A stretch of DNA of 9,623 nt from JAFDWI01 sp040255345 (GTDB lineage: Bacteria > Actinomycetota > Acidimicrobiia > Acidimicrobiales > Iamiaceae). Both the position numbers and the translations under genes were made by a program. Location: positions 1-9,623 of the forward strand of contig JBDZUV010000118.1 in NCBI GenBank assembly GCA_040255345.1. The letters run 5' to 3'. The notes below the pieces were generated by a model that had not been told where the DNA came from, searched no databases, and saw only the letters and a program-made list of their open reading frames with translations. Of the stretch, positions 1-5,810 are shown in pieces. Position 1 is the stretch's first letter, and every line of letters starts with the position of its first letter.

Positions 1-1
1 C

Positions 2-49
2 AGCTTCGACCAGTTCAACGACGCCGGCCTGCGCGCAGCATTCACCTGA
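2..49 (+). CDS. C-terminal tail of an unidentified protein (partial, 5' end outside window)
   Basis: Fifteen codons and a TGA stop are visible, reading SFDQFNDAGLRAAFT. Twelve or more of the 15 codons end in G or C, which fits the codon use of the genes in this window and makes this frame more coding-like than its neighbours. The gene enters from the left edge, so neither its family nor its start can be judged. It converges on the decayed cupin fragment that follows on the other strand. A chance open stretch is possible at this length. I do not recognise the protein. Confidence 0.45.
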   Translation, partial: SFDQFNDAGLRAAFT

Positions 50-54
50 CCGCT

Positions 55-219
55 CCGGGCGAACCGGGACCTGTTCCGCACTCGGCTCGCCGAGCTCGCT
101 CACGGCGTCGCGGAGTCGAGGTGTCGTGCACGGCGAGCATGCGAGCCGGCCGGTCACCGACCAAGCGGAACGCATGCGGGACGCCCCTCGGCATCGAGAC
201 CCAGTGGTGTGCGGTCGTC
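55..219 (-). pseudogene. Cupin-domain protein remnant, frameshifted and 5'-truncated
   Basis: Read on the minus strand, about 219 to 118 encodes HHWVSMPRGVPHAFRLVGD followed by RPARMLAVHD. This is the second conserved cupin motif (P-R-G-x-x-H) and the following strand, as in small single-domain cupins. The frame then degenerates into Arg-rich sequence. In the frame shifted by one base, beginning near 112, it continues as LRDAVSELGEPSAEQVPV, which looks like the usual C-terminal helix and Gly-x-Pro of these cupins. One indel between about 112 and 120 therefore splits the domain. The first cupin motif (H-x-H-x-E) is not found in any minus frame between 220 and 400, so the N-terminal half is missing or unrecognisable. 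The 3' end lies close to the convergent gene ending at 49. A sequencing error could explain the frameshift but not the absent N-terminus. Confidence 0.6.
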
Positions 220-401
220 ACGTACTCGGACCGTCGATGACTGCAGTGCTCACGGTCCCAGCCATCGAATGTGGTCGCGGCGACGCTGATCTGGCTCGGT
301 CGGGTTCGAGACCGTGCCCGATCGGAGGATGCGAGGTGCGGGGTGGACCCGTCGCGACGGACCCTCACGTGGTCGGAGAGTGCGAACTGGATGCTGTCGA
401 C

Positions 402-1607
402 TCAGGACGCCCGCAGGATCTCGGCCGCGCGCCGGAACATCACGTCCGCGGGGTGTCCCTCGGGCTCGACGTTCGAAGCGTTCATGAACACGACGATGCT
501 CACACCGGTTTCGGGATCGTGGAACACAGCCGCGGTGAAGCCGAAGCCTTCACCGTTGTGACCCCAGTACCCATCGGTCTCGCCGATACCGAGCGCGTAG
601 CGGTCATAGGGCGGGCCCGAATCGAGCGGGCTCCCTTCGAGGCGCTCCTTCTGGGTGGCCGGGTCGAGGAGGCTCCCGGTGGCGAGCGCCTCGGCCCAGA
701 GGCGTCCGTCGTCGAGTGTGGAGGTCATCGCCCCCGCCGGTCCGTAGATCGAGAGGTTGTCGGGCTGGGGGGTCGGCTCACCCTCGTCAGGCTGGTAGCC
801 GACCGGATGGGGTGACGTCCACTTGGCGGCATCGATCTGGTAGTGCGTGTCGGTCAGACCGAGCGGCTCGATGATGCGCTGCTCGACCGCCTCGCCGAAG
901 GATTTGCCGGTCACGTCCTCGACGACTGCTCCCAGAAGGTTGGTGTTGGCGTTCGTGTAGACGTGTTCGGCCCCTGGCGCGAACTGTGCCGGCAGGCCGA
1001 GCATGAAGCCGTTGAGTTCGGCCAAGGTGAAGATCCGGTCGGGATCCTCCTCGAACTCGACGCCGAAGCGCTCGTTGGTGTAGTCGGCGTTGCCGCTCGA
1101 CATGAGCGCGAGCTGACGCAAGGTGATCTCGTCGCCGTCGGTCACGCCACTCACGTACTCGTCGATGGTGTCGTCGAGGTTCAGCTTGCCTTCGTCGGCG
1201 AGCTGGAGGATGAGGGTGACGGTGTAGGACTTGGTGACGCTGCGCAGCGGCCAGGTCATGTCCGTGTCGGCGGGCGTACCGGCCTCGATGTCGGCATCGC
1301 CCATCGCCGTGGTCCACGAACCCCGCCCGGGCACCCACACACCGGCAACCGCACCCGGCACGCCATAGGTCGCCATCGTCTCCTCGAGCGCCGTGGTGAG
1401 CTCGGCCTGCAGTTCTTCGGGCAGGTCACCCTTCGGTGACGCGGCCACGGTGGAACCCGAGCCCCGCTTGTGCGTCGTGGCGGTCGTGGTCGTGGTCGCC
1501 TCGTCGTCTCCCGACGAGCACGCCGTGAGGGGAAGCGCAACCAGCAGAGCAGCCGCAAGGGTGGCCCTCGTCGATGATGAGATGCGTGGCCGTCCGGTCC
1601 GTGTCAT
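402..1607 (-). CDS. Beta-lactamase-family serine hydrolase lipoprotein (class C / D-Ala-D-Ala carboxypeptidase type)
   Basis: A 401-aa exported penicillin-binding-protein-like serine hydrolase. Residues 1-30 are a lipoprotein signal with a basic start, a hydrophobic core LAAALLVALP and a lipobox L-T-A-C ending at Cys30. A Thr-rich linker follows (about 37-45), then the catalytic domain (about 65-400). The three active-site motifs of the family are present: S-V-T-K with nucleophile Ser123 and Lys126, Y-T-N at 217-219, and H-N-G at 350-352 replacing the K-T-G of classical beta-lactamases. The length and the H-x-G third motif match the large Beta-lactamase (PF00144) group, which includes carboxypeptidases, esterases and amidases, so the substrate cannot be read from sequence. 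It should be anchored outside the membrane. The ATG at 1607 is supported by the signal peptide and by a TAGCGT box eight bases upstream. There is no obvious Shine-Dalgarno, and the transcript may be leaderless. It stands alone, with no co-directional neighbour close by. Confidence 0.92.
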   Translation of the reverse strand: MTRTGRPRISSSTRATLAAALLVALPLTACSSGDDEATTTTTATTHKRGSGSTVAASPKGDLPEELQAELTTALEETMATYGVPGAVAGVWVPGRGSWTTAMGDADIEAGTPADTDMTWPLRSVTKSYTVTLILQLADEGKLNLDDTIDEYVSGVTDGDEITLRQLALMSSGNADYTNERFGVEFEEDPDRIFTLAELNGFMLGLPAQFAPGAEHVYTNANTNLLGAVVEDVTGKSFGEAVEQRIIEPLGLTDTHYQIDAAKWTSPHPVGYQPDEGEPTPQPDNLSIYGPAGAMTSTLDDGRLWAEALATGSLLDPATQKERLEGSPLDSGPPYDRYALGIGETDGYWGHNGEGFGFTAAVFHDPETGVSIVVFMNASNVEPEGHPADVMFRRAAEILRAS

Positions 1608-2035
1608 GGGGCGTCACGCTAGGGGATCTGTGGAAGAGCGCCGCCAGGCCCACCGGTTCGACCACATCGTGTGGTTCGATCAGCCGAGGAGGCGGATGAC
1701 TCGACCGGCCCGACGCACCGCTCAGGTCACCGGCTCAGGAACCGTCCTCGAGCTTCGTCCGTCGTCACCGCACACGACTGGGCCAAGAACCAGCGCTCTC
1801 ACCAGCAGTACCGATGCACTTCGTCGCAAGAGTTCCCCCTGGGTCGTGATCGACCGGTGGTGATCGGCCGGGATCGTGATCCACGTCGTACAAGGCACAT
1901 TGCGGACGAGGACGGCCGGCACCGAACGCCGAGGAAGCTACACCACGTCCACTGCCGCCAAGGTCATGCTTCTCGCTTGCCAGGCCGAGATGTGACCCGT
2001 CACCGCGCGGATTCGCCACCGTGCACACTGGGAGG
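1608..2035. other. Non-coding stretch between divergent genes
   Basis: Open frames cross this interval on both strands, but none shows family motifs or the strong third-position G/C of the real genes. It holds two small inverted repeats. One is ACCACA-TCG-TGTGGT at 1661-1675, about 55 bases upstream of the hydrolase start. The other is GGATC-GT-GATCC at 1871-1882, near an imperfect second copy of the same GATC-containing sequence at 1841-1854. These could be operators or 5' structures, but nothing else can be supported. Confidence 0.4.
1616..1621 (-). promoter_or_regulatory. Candidate -10 box for the serine hydrolase gene
   Basis: On the minus strand TAGCGT fits the actinobacterial TAnnnT -10 consensus. 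It ends eight bases before the ATG at 1607, so transcription would start at or within a base or two of the start codon, giving a leaderless or near-leaderless mRNA. No good -35 is seen 17 bases further up. This rests on a short motif and spacing only. Confidence 0.4.
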
Positions 2036-2320
2036 GTGCGAGGCGTCGACTGGCTGTTCCGGGATCGGGTCCATGGCGGTATCACGATCGCCCAGTTCCC
2101 GAACTGGCCACTCGGCGTGTGGATGGTCACCGTGGCCGTACGCCTCATCGCCCACCCCCGGGGCACCGTGGGAACGGCCGTCGAGGTCACCGGCACCGCC
2201 GCGCTGGTGATCTGGGCGGTCGACGAGATCGTGCGGGGCGTGAACCCGTGGCGACGCATGCTGGGCGCCGTCGTGTTGGCGGCGACCGTCTTGGGCGTGA
2301 CCAGGCGACTGACCGACTGA
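2036..2320 (+). CDS. Small three-helix membrane protein, conserved actinobacterial hypothetical
   Basis: A 94-aa protein from a GTG start. It begins (M)RGVDWLFRD, then has three hydrophobic segments at about 23-39 (WPLGVWMVTVAVRLIA), 44-61 and 75-88, so it should sit in the cytoplasmic membrane. The segment AVDEIVRGVNPWRR between helices two and three is the kind of conserved block I associate with small actinobacterial membrane proteins of unknown role. Between the Arg/Asp-rich N-terminus and the first helix lies ITIAQFPNWP. I chose GTG 2036 over the in-frame GTG at 2021 because the sequence CACACT, close to a -10 box, ends six bases before it, and because the extra residues MHTGR add nothing recognisable. 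A GGGAGG directly abuts 2036 and is too close to act as a ribosome-binding site. No function is assigned. It converges on the endonuclease-like gene. Confidence 0.75.
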   Translation: MRGVDWLFRDRVHGGITIAQFPNWPLGVWMVTVAVRLIAHPRGTVGTAVEVTGTAALVIWAVDEIVRGVNPWRRMLGAVVLAATVLGVTRRLTD

Positions 2321-2375
2321 GCCACACCCGACGCCGCGGAGCCGCCGCTGAAGCGGGGTCTGTCGCCCGACGTGT

Positions 2376-3029
2376 TCAGGGCGTCCCGTCGCGCAGTCGC
2401 TCGCGCACGTCGTCGCCTTCGCGCCCCACTCGAATCAGCGCGGCGGCAAGACGCGGCAGGTCGGCGGGCGGGCAATGCCGCGCCAGATCGTCGGCGTCGC
2501 CGGGTAGACCGACTTCGGTGGCGGTGCTGAGGGCGGGCTCGCCGAAGAAGGGTTGGTACTCGGGCCATTCGCCCTGTGCTTCGCGGAGGAAGATGTCGGC
2601 GCCGACGTCGCCGATGCCCTTGAACTCCTTCAATCGCCGCCGGGCCTCTCGCGTATCGCCGTCGGCGGTGGCACGGAGCTGCCGGAGATCGCCGTGGTAC
2701 TGGTCGGTGACGAGTTCGGCGGTGGCGGCGAGCATCCGGGACGTGCTCTCGTCGTAGCGCGCATAGCCGGAGCGGTTGAGGACGTCGGTGCGTTGCTTCC
2801 AGGTGGCGTCGGTCATCGCCTTCGGGGTCCGCCAACCGGCGTCCCGCAACGCCCGCATCGCGTCGACGGCGATGTTCGAACGGATCCGTGCGCTGAGCAG
2901 CAACGACAGACACAGCAGTTGGAACAGCGACGACGCGCCGCCGCGCAGCGGGATGCCCGCCTCGCTCGCGTAGGTCGTCCCCCAACCGTCGAGCAGTCGG
3001 GCGACGAGGTCGTCTCGGGTTGGGGGCAA
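2376..3029 (-). CDS. HhH-GPD / endonuclease III-like protein lacking the catalytic residues
   Basis: A 217-aa protein of the helix-hairpin-helix DNA-glycosylase fold, usually annotated as an endonuclease in actinobacteria. The first fold element FQLLCLSLLLSARI (about 36-49) matches the L-L-S-A-Q helix of endonuclease III. The hairpin LKEFKGIGDVGADIFLRE lies at 133-150. Aligning this hairpin with the L-P-G-V-G-R-K-T-A of endonuclease III puts Val142 at the catalytic Lys position and Pro160 at the catalytic Asp position, and the four-cysteine Fe-S cluster is absent (only Cys40 and Cys186). Glycosylase/lyase chemistry is therefore unlikely; DNA binding through the hairpin remains possible. I chose the TTG at 3029 because the protein then starts MPPTRDDLVARLLDGW and a GTGAGG lies five bases upstream. 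An ATG at 3131 would add 34 Arg/Ser-rich residues that look non-coding, though a GGGAAGAG precedes it. Confidence 0.75.
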   Translation of the reverse strand: MPPTRDDLVARLLDGWGTTYASEAGIPLRGGASSLFQLLCLSLLLSARIRSNIAVDAMRALRDAGWRTPKAMTDATWKQRTDVLNRSGYARYDESTSRMLAATAELVTDQYHGDLRQLRATADGDTREARRRLKEFKGIGDVGADIFLREAQGEWPEYQPFFGEPALSTATEVGLPGDADDLARHCPPADLPRLAAALIRVGREGDDVRERLRDGTP

Positions 3030-3607
3030 GGGAACCTCACGTTGCCGATCGATGGATCCGGACCGGCCGTCTCGCGGTCGGTCCGATGTCGGCCGTCGTC
3101 CGCGGCGGAGCAGCCTGATGGCCGCCGCCATTGGCTGCTCTTCCCTGTAGTGGGCGCGTCAAACGCGACAAGTGAGCAGCACATCGGCAGGTGCGACCGG
3201 GAAGGTCCTCACCGGCTCGGTCGAACCCCCGGCGACCCCGACGAGGCTGCCTGGGTGGTGGCGGCCCTGCGGGGCGCACAGCTTCCCACGTCGCCCTCAC
3301 CGACCGGTCCCCTCCGCCTGTGTCCTCACCTGAACGAGTCCCGGTGGTTCATCTCCACGGATCGGGCCCGTGGGGTGCGGCGTGATCGACAGCGACGACT
3401 CGGCCGACGGGCACGACCTGGCGAGGGAACCGGCAGCGGCGGTCAGGCCGAGATCGGCAGCGGTGCGGAGGGCGGACTCACCGAAGAAGGGTTACGTTGA
3501 AGCTGCCTCCCCATGTGGAGGAGGCGACCCCGGCAGGCATCGTGTCGTGGCGCGGGGAACGGGGGTCGACCCACTTCACGACCGATGCCGGATCAACGAG
3601 GAGAGCC
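3030..3607. other. Spacer without an intact gene, containing an endonuclease paralogue relic
   Basis: Apart from the relic at 3400-3493 I see no gene here. The stretch includes the possible N-terminal extension of the endonuclease-like gene (3030-3131) and the region upstream of the DUF1330 gene. Open frames exist on both strands but are rich in Arg, Pro and Gly without recognisable motifs. Confidence 0.4.
3400..3493 (-). pseudogene. Relic of a second copy of the endonuclease-like gene
   Basis: This stretch aligns without gaps over 94 bases to 2461-2554, the part of the neighbouring endonuclease-like gene encoding about residues 160-190. By hand count 68 of 94 positions are identical, and 31 of 34 in the last part. 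Read on the minus strand it gives PFFGESALRTAADLGL and then an S-L-A-R-S-C-P segment, against PFFGEPALSTATEVGL and D-L-A-R-H-C-P in the intact gene. An in-frame TAA lies one codon upstream of Pro-Phe-Phe, and the frame downstream no longer resembles the family, so this is a decayed fragment. It is in the same orientation as the intact gene, about 0.9 kb upstream. A tandem paralogue that eroded is the simplest reading. Confidence 0.7.
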
Positions 3608-4024
3608 ATGACCGTCAATCCGACCGATGCACAGATCAAGACACTGATCGCCGATTCCAAGCACATGGACGGCGAGGTGGTGATGCTCAACCTCCTCAAG
3701 TTCAAGGACCGGGCGAGCAGCTCGGGCGGCGGGACCGGCGAGGAGTCGTACATGCGTTACGGAGCGTTGGCGACTCGCAAGGTCGCCGAACGGGGAGGTC
3801 GAATCGTGTGGATGGGTCGACCCGACTCCACCGTGATCGGCGACGAATCGGCCGGCGACTGGGACGTGGTCGTGCTGGTCTCGTACCCGAGCCGCAGGGC
3901 CTTCCTCGACATGACCTCGGACCCCGACTACCAGGCCGGCCACGCCGATCGGGAGGGTGGCCTCGAACGCATGGCCCTCGTCGCCATGACTCCCGACGAG
4001 GGCTTCGCAACGCCACCGTCCTGA
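3608..4024 (+). CDS. DUF1330-type protein (dimeric alpha/beta-barrel fold)
   Basis: A 138-aa cytoplasmic protein starting MTVNPTDAQI. The N-terminal strand GEVVMLNLLKFKD (about 23-35), a Y-M-R-Y-G helix near 50, the R-V/I-V-W-x-G-R strand and a C-terminal PSRRAFLDMTSDPDYQA followed by H-A-D-R-E-G-G-L-E-R are the recurring signatures of DUF1330 proteins, relatives of the ferredoxin-like dimeric alpha/beta-barrel superfamily. Members of this superfamily include small enzymes and stress proteins, but DUF1330 has no settled reaction. I chose the ATG at 3608 because GAGGAG lies five bases upstream and the domain starts soon after; the frame is open further up but that sequence has no family likeness. 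It converges on the amphi-Trp gene with about 31 bases between the stops. Confidence 0.85.
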   Translation: MTVNPTDAQIKTLIADSKHMDGEVVMLNLLKFKDRASSSGGGTGEESYMRYGALATRKVAERGGRIVWMGRPDSTVIGDESAGDWDVVVLVSYPSRRAFLDMTSDPDYQAGHADREGGLERMALVAMTPDEGFATPPS

Positions 4025-4029
4025 CATCA

Positions 4030-4042
4030 GGTCGAATCGACC
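4030..4042. terminator. Short hairpin between convergent stop codons
   Basis: GGTCG-AAT-CGACC is a perfect five-base stem with a three-base loop. It lies six bases after the DUF1330 stop and before the stop of the opposing amphi-Trp gene, so it could end transcription from both sides. There is no T-tract and the stem is short, so the call is weak. Confidence 0.25.
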
Positions 4043-4055
4043 ACCGGCGTCGAGC

Positions 4056-4271
4056 TCACCAGCTGATCTCGATCTCGATCTCCGATTCGGCACACGCGCT
4101 GATATCGACCTCGACGTTCACCTCGTCGGGCACATCGATCGTGATGGTCCGGTCGTTCTTGCGGAACGAGATCTCGTTGTGGCGTGACAGCTCATCGGCG
4201 ATCTCACGCAACTTGTCGGCCGCCGCCTCACGCGTCATGCGCGCTTCGGACTCGTATTCGATCAGTGCCAT
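4056..4271 (-). CDS. Amphi-Trp domain protein (71-aa mini-protein)
   Basis: The protein is essentially one amphi-Trp domain. It runs MALIEYESEARMTREAAADKL, then L-R-E-I-A-D-E-L, a strand around ISFRKNDRTITIDVPDEV and a terminal EIEIEISW. The Arg-Glu-x-A helix, the V-P-D-E-V turn, the alternating acidic/hydrophobic final strand and the closing Trp are the defining traits of the family, which is known by this name for the amphipathic strand and near-terminal Trp. Its biochemical role is not established. The ATG at 4271 has AGGAGG a few bases upstream, a clear ribosome-binding site, and excludes an Arg-rich upstream extension. A TACCAT box at 4331-4336 on the minus strand could be its -10, giving a leader of about 60 bases. 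It is divergent from the DUF2855 gene. Confidence 0.85.
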   Translation of the reverse strand: MALIEYESEARMTREAAADKLREIADELSRHNEISFRKNDRTITIDVPDEVNVEVDISACAESEIEIEISW

Positions 4272-4410
4272 GATGGCCTCCTCGGATTGGTCGACGACGG
4301 GTGCCGGGGCCTTGGCGGGTCCAGAACCAGATGGTACCTGGGCCCGACGTCGCCATCGAGGCCTCGACCGCGACCCTCGGATCGCCACCTGAACCGAACG
4401 TCCAGGTCAC

Positions 4411-4439
4411 TCGACGGCGACGGATCGGTCGAGTAGAAC
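4411..4439 (+). promoter_or_regulatory. Candidate promoter of the DUF2855 gene
   Basis: TCGACG (4411-4416) and TAGAAC (4434-4439) are spaced by 17 bases and resemble -35 and -10 elements imperfectly. The -10 ends six bases before the ATG at 4446, so the transcript would begin at the start codon. No Shine-Dalgarno is visible, which fits a leaderless mRNA. The evidence is motif and spacing only. Confidence 0.3.
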
Positions 4440-4445
4440 CCAGCC

Positions 4446-5516
4446 ATGGCCTGGGACCTGCTCGTGATGCGTTCGGATCTGTCGAAGACCACACTGGTGG
4501 AGATTCCGACTCCTGATCCGGCCGCAGGGCAGGTGCGGTTGCGGGTGGACCGTGTCGGCCTCACGGCCAACAATGTGACCTACGCCGTGTTCGGCGAGGC
4601 GATGAAGTACTGGGACTTCTTCCCCGCCACCGACCTCGACGGCGTGCCCCAGGGCCGGGTGCCACTGTGGGGCTTCGCCGAGGTCGAGGTGAGCACGGTT
4701 GCCGAGATCGCGGAGGGAACCCGGCTCTATGGCTACCTGCCCACCAGCAGCCACCTGCTCGTTGAGCCGGCCAAGGTGGACGAACGGGGATTCCGTGACG
4801 CCAGCCCACACCGCCAGCACCTGCCGGCCCCCTACAACCGGTTGACCACGACGGTGGCCGACCCGGCGTACGACGCGGACCTCGAAGACCTGCAGGTCCT
4901 GTACCGGCCACTGTTCATGACCAGCTTCATGCTCGCCGACTTCATCGACGACCATGACCGCTTCGGCGCCGATGCCGTGGTCATCTCCAGCGCATCCTCC
5001 AAGACCTCCTATGGCGCCGCGTTCCTGCTCGAAGGCATCCGGCGCATCGGCCTGACCAGTGCTGGCAACCGGGCGTTCACCGAGTCGCTCGGCTGCTACG
5101 ACGAGGTCGTCACCTATGACGAGGTCGACGATCTCGCACCCACGAAAGCGATCTACGTCGACGTCGCCGGCGACGGTGCGCTGCGACGCCGGGTGCACGA
5201 GCGCCTCGCACCGGTCCACTCAGCGGTCGTCGGCGCTGCCCACCACGACGCCGCGCCCGACCTCGGCACCGACGACCTTCCCGGGGCGCGCCCGACGTTC
5301 TTCTTCGCTCCCGATCAGATGCGCAAGCGCTACGCCGACTGGGGCCCCGACGGCGTCGAGGATCGCCACGCCGAGGCTTGGGGGCGCTTCGCCCCGGTGG
5401 TCGCCGACTGGGTCGACGTCGTCGTCGGCAACGGCCCCGGCGCGTTGGCCGACACCTGGCGCGAGGTGCTCGCCGGCAGCACCCCGCCACGAGTGGGTCA
5501 CGTCATCGAGCCCTGA
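4446..5516 (+). CDS. DUF2855 family protein (medium-chain-reductase-like)
   Basis: A 356-aa soluble protein. The N-terminal part reads RVDRVGLTANNVTYAVFGEA (about 33-52) followed by M-K-Y-W-D-F-F-P, then P-L-W-G-F-A-E-V (73-80) and a RLYGYLPTSSHLLVEP block (93-108). These are characteristic of DUF2855 proteins and resemble the GroES-like half of medium-chain dehydrogenase/reductases. The central stretch DAVVISSASSKTSYGAAFLL (176-195) occupies the place of the dinucleotide-binding strand-turn-helix, but with Ser/Lys-rich residues instead of a G-x-G-x-x-G. Later blocks follow the LTSAGNRAFTESLGCYDEVV pattern seen in such reductases. The zinc ligands of alcohol dehydrogenases are absent. An NAD(P)-linked or ligand-binding role is plausible, but no substrate is known to me. 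The ATG at 4446 directly begins the conserved region. Confidence 0.85.
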   Translation: MAWDLLVMRSDLSKTTLVEIPTPDPAAGQVRLRVDRVGLTANNVTYAVFGEAMKYWDFFPATDLDGVPQGRVPLWGFAEVEVSTVAEIAEGTRLYGYLPTSSHLLVEPAKVDERGFRDASPHRQHLPAPYNRLTTTVADPAYDADLEDLQVLYRPLFMTSFMLADFIDDHDRFGADAVVISSASSKTSYGAAFLLEGIRRIGLTSAGNRAFTESLGCYDEVVTYDEVDDLAPTKAIYVDVAGDGALRRRVHERLAPVHSAVVGAAHHDAAPDLGTDDLPGARPTFFFAPDQMRKRYADWGPDGVEDRHAEAWGRFAPVVADWVDVVVGNGPGALADTWREVLAGSTPPRVGHVIEP

Positions 5517-5810
5517 GCACGCCGGTTCGGCGAACTACGAACGGCCCGGCTGGTCCCCCGGCGCGGACCGAGCCGGTTCGTCTCTGGAAACCGAGTCGAT
5601 TCGAGAGCCCCGCCACCGCGACCGGAACCGGAGCGGAGAGTTCCGTGTCGAGCTTCCAACGTGGCGTTCAGGGAAGACGATCGCGACACGTACCCGTCAT
5701 CGCCGAGCGCGCCGTCGATCACTTGATCGTCGGAGGAGTGCGCGGGTCCGATGCCGTGCGCGGTGTGGCCGGGCTGGGATCCGGCGCGGCGGGACAACTA
5801 GGTATTGAGA
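5517..5810. other. Intergenic region upstream of alanine dehydrogenase
   Basis: No gene is supported here. A hairpin CGCCG-GTT-CGGCG at 5520-5532 lies four bases after the DUF2855 stop and could be a weak terminator, though it has no T-tract. Immediately before the downstream ATG there is TAGGTA at 5800-5805 followed by six bases, a near match to a -10 box placed for a leaderless transcript. Confidence 0.35.

Noticed and set aside
126..815. Long + strand open frame opposite the cupin relic and the serine hydrolase
   Set aside because: It runs antisense to a gene with clear catalytic motifs and has no recognisable domain; long antisense frames are expected at this GC.
2340..2365. CCGC-TGAA-GCGG hairpin between convergent genes as terminator
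   Set aside because: Only four paired bases and no T-tract; common by chance in GC-rich DNA.
1765..2985. 406-aa minus-strand open frame
   Set aside because: It overlaps the endonuclease-like gene in another frame and runs antisense to the small membrane protein; its Arg/Ser-rich translation has no motif.
3215..3235. tRNA T-arm-like GGTTCGACC on the minus strand
   Set aside because: No acceptor, D or anticodon arms can be folded around it.
2553..3500. 315-aa + strand open frame over the endonuclease-like gene
   Set aside because: Antisense shadow; its apparent internal similarity is just the complementary view of the endonuclease repeat.
4060..4082. Tandem TCGATC-type short repeat
   Set aside because: It encodes the alternating Glu/Ile tail that is conserved in amphi-Trp proteins, so it is protein-driven.
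4407..5219. 270-aa minus-strand open frame inside the DUF2855 gene
   Set aside because: Val/Gly/Asp-rich antisense frame of a well-recognised + strand gene.
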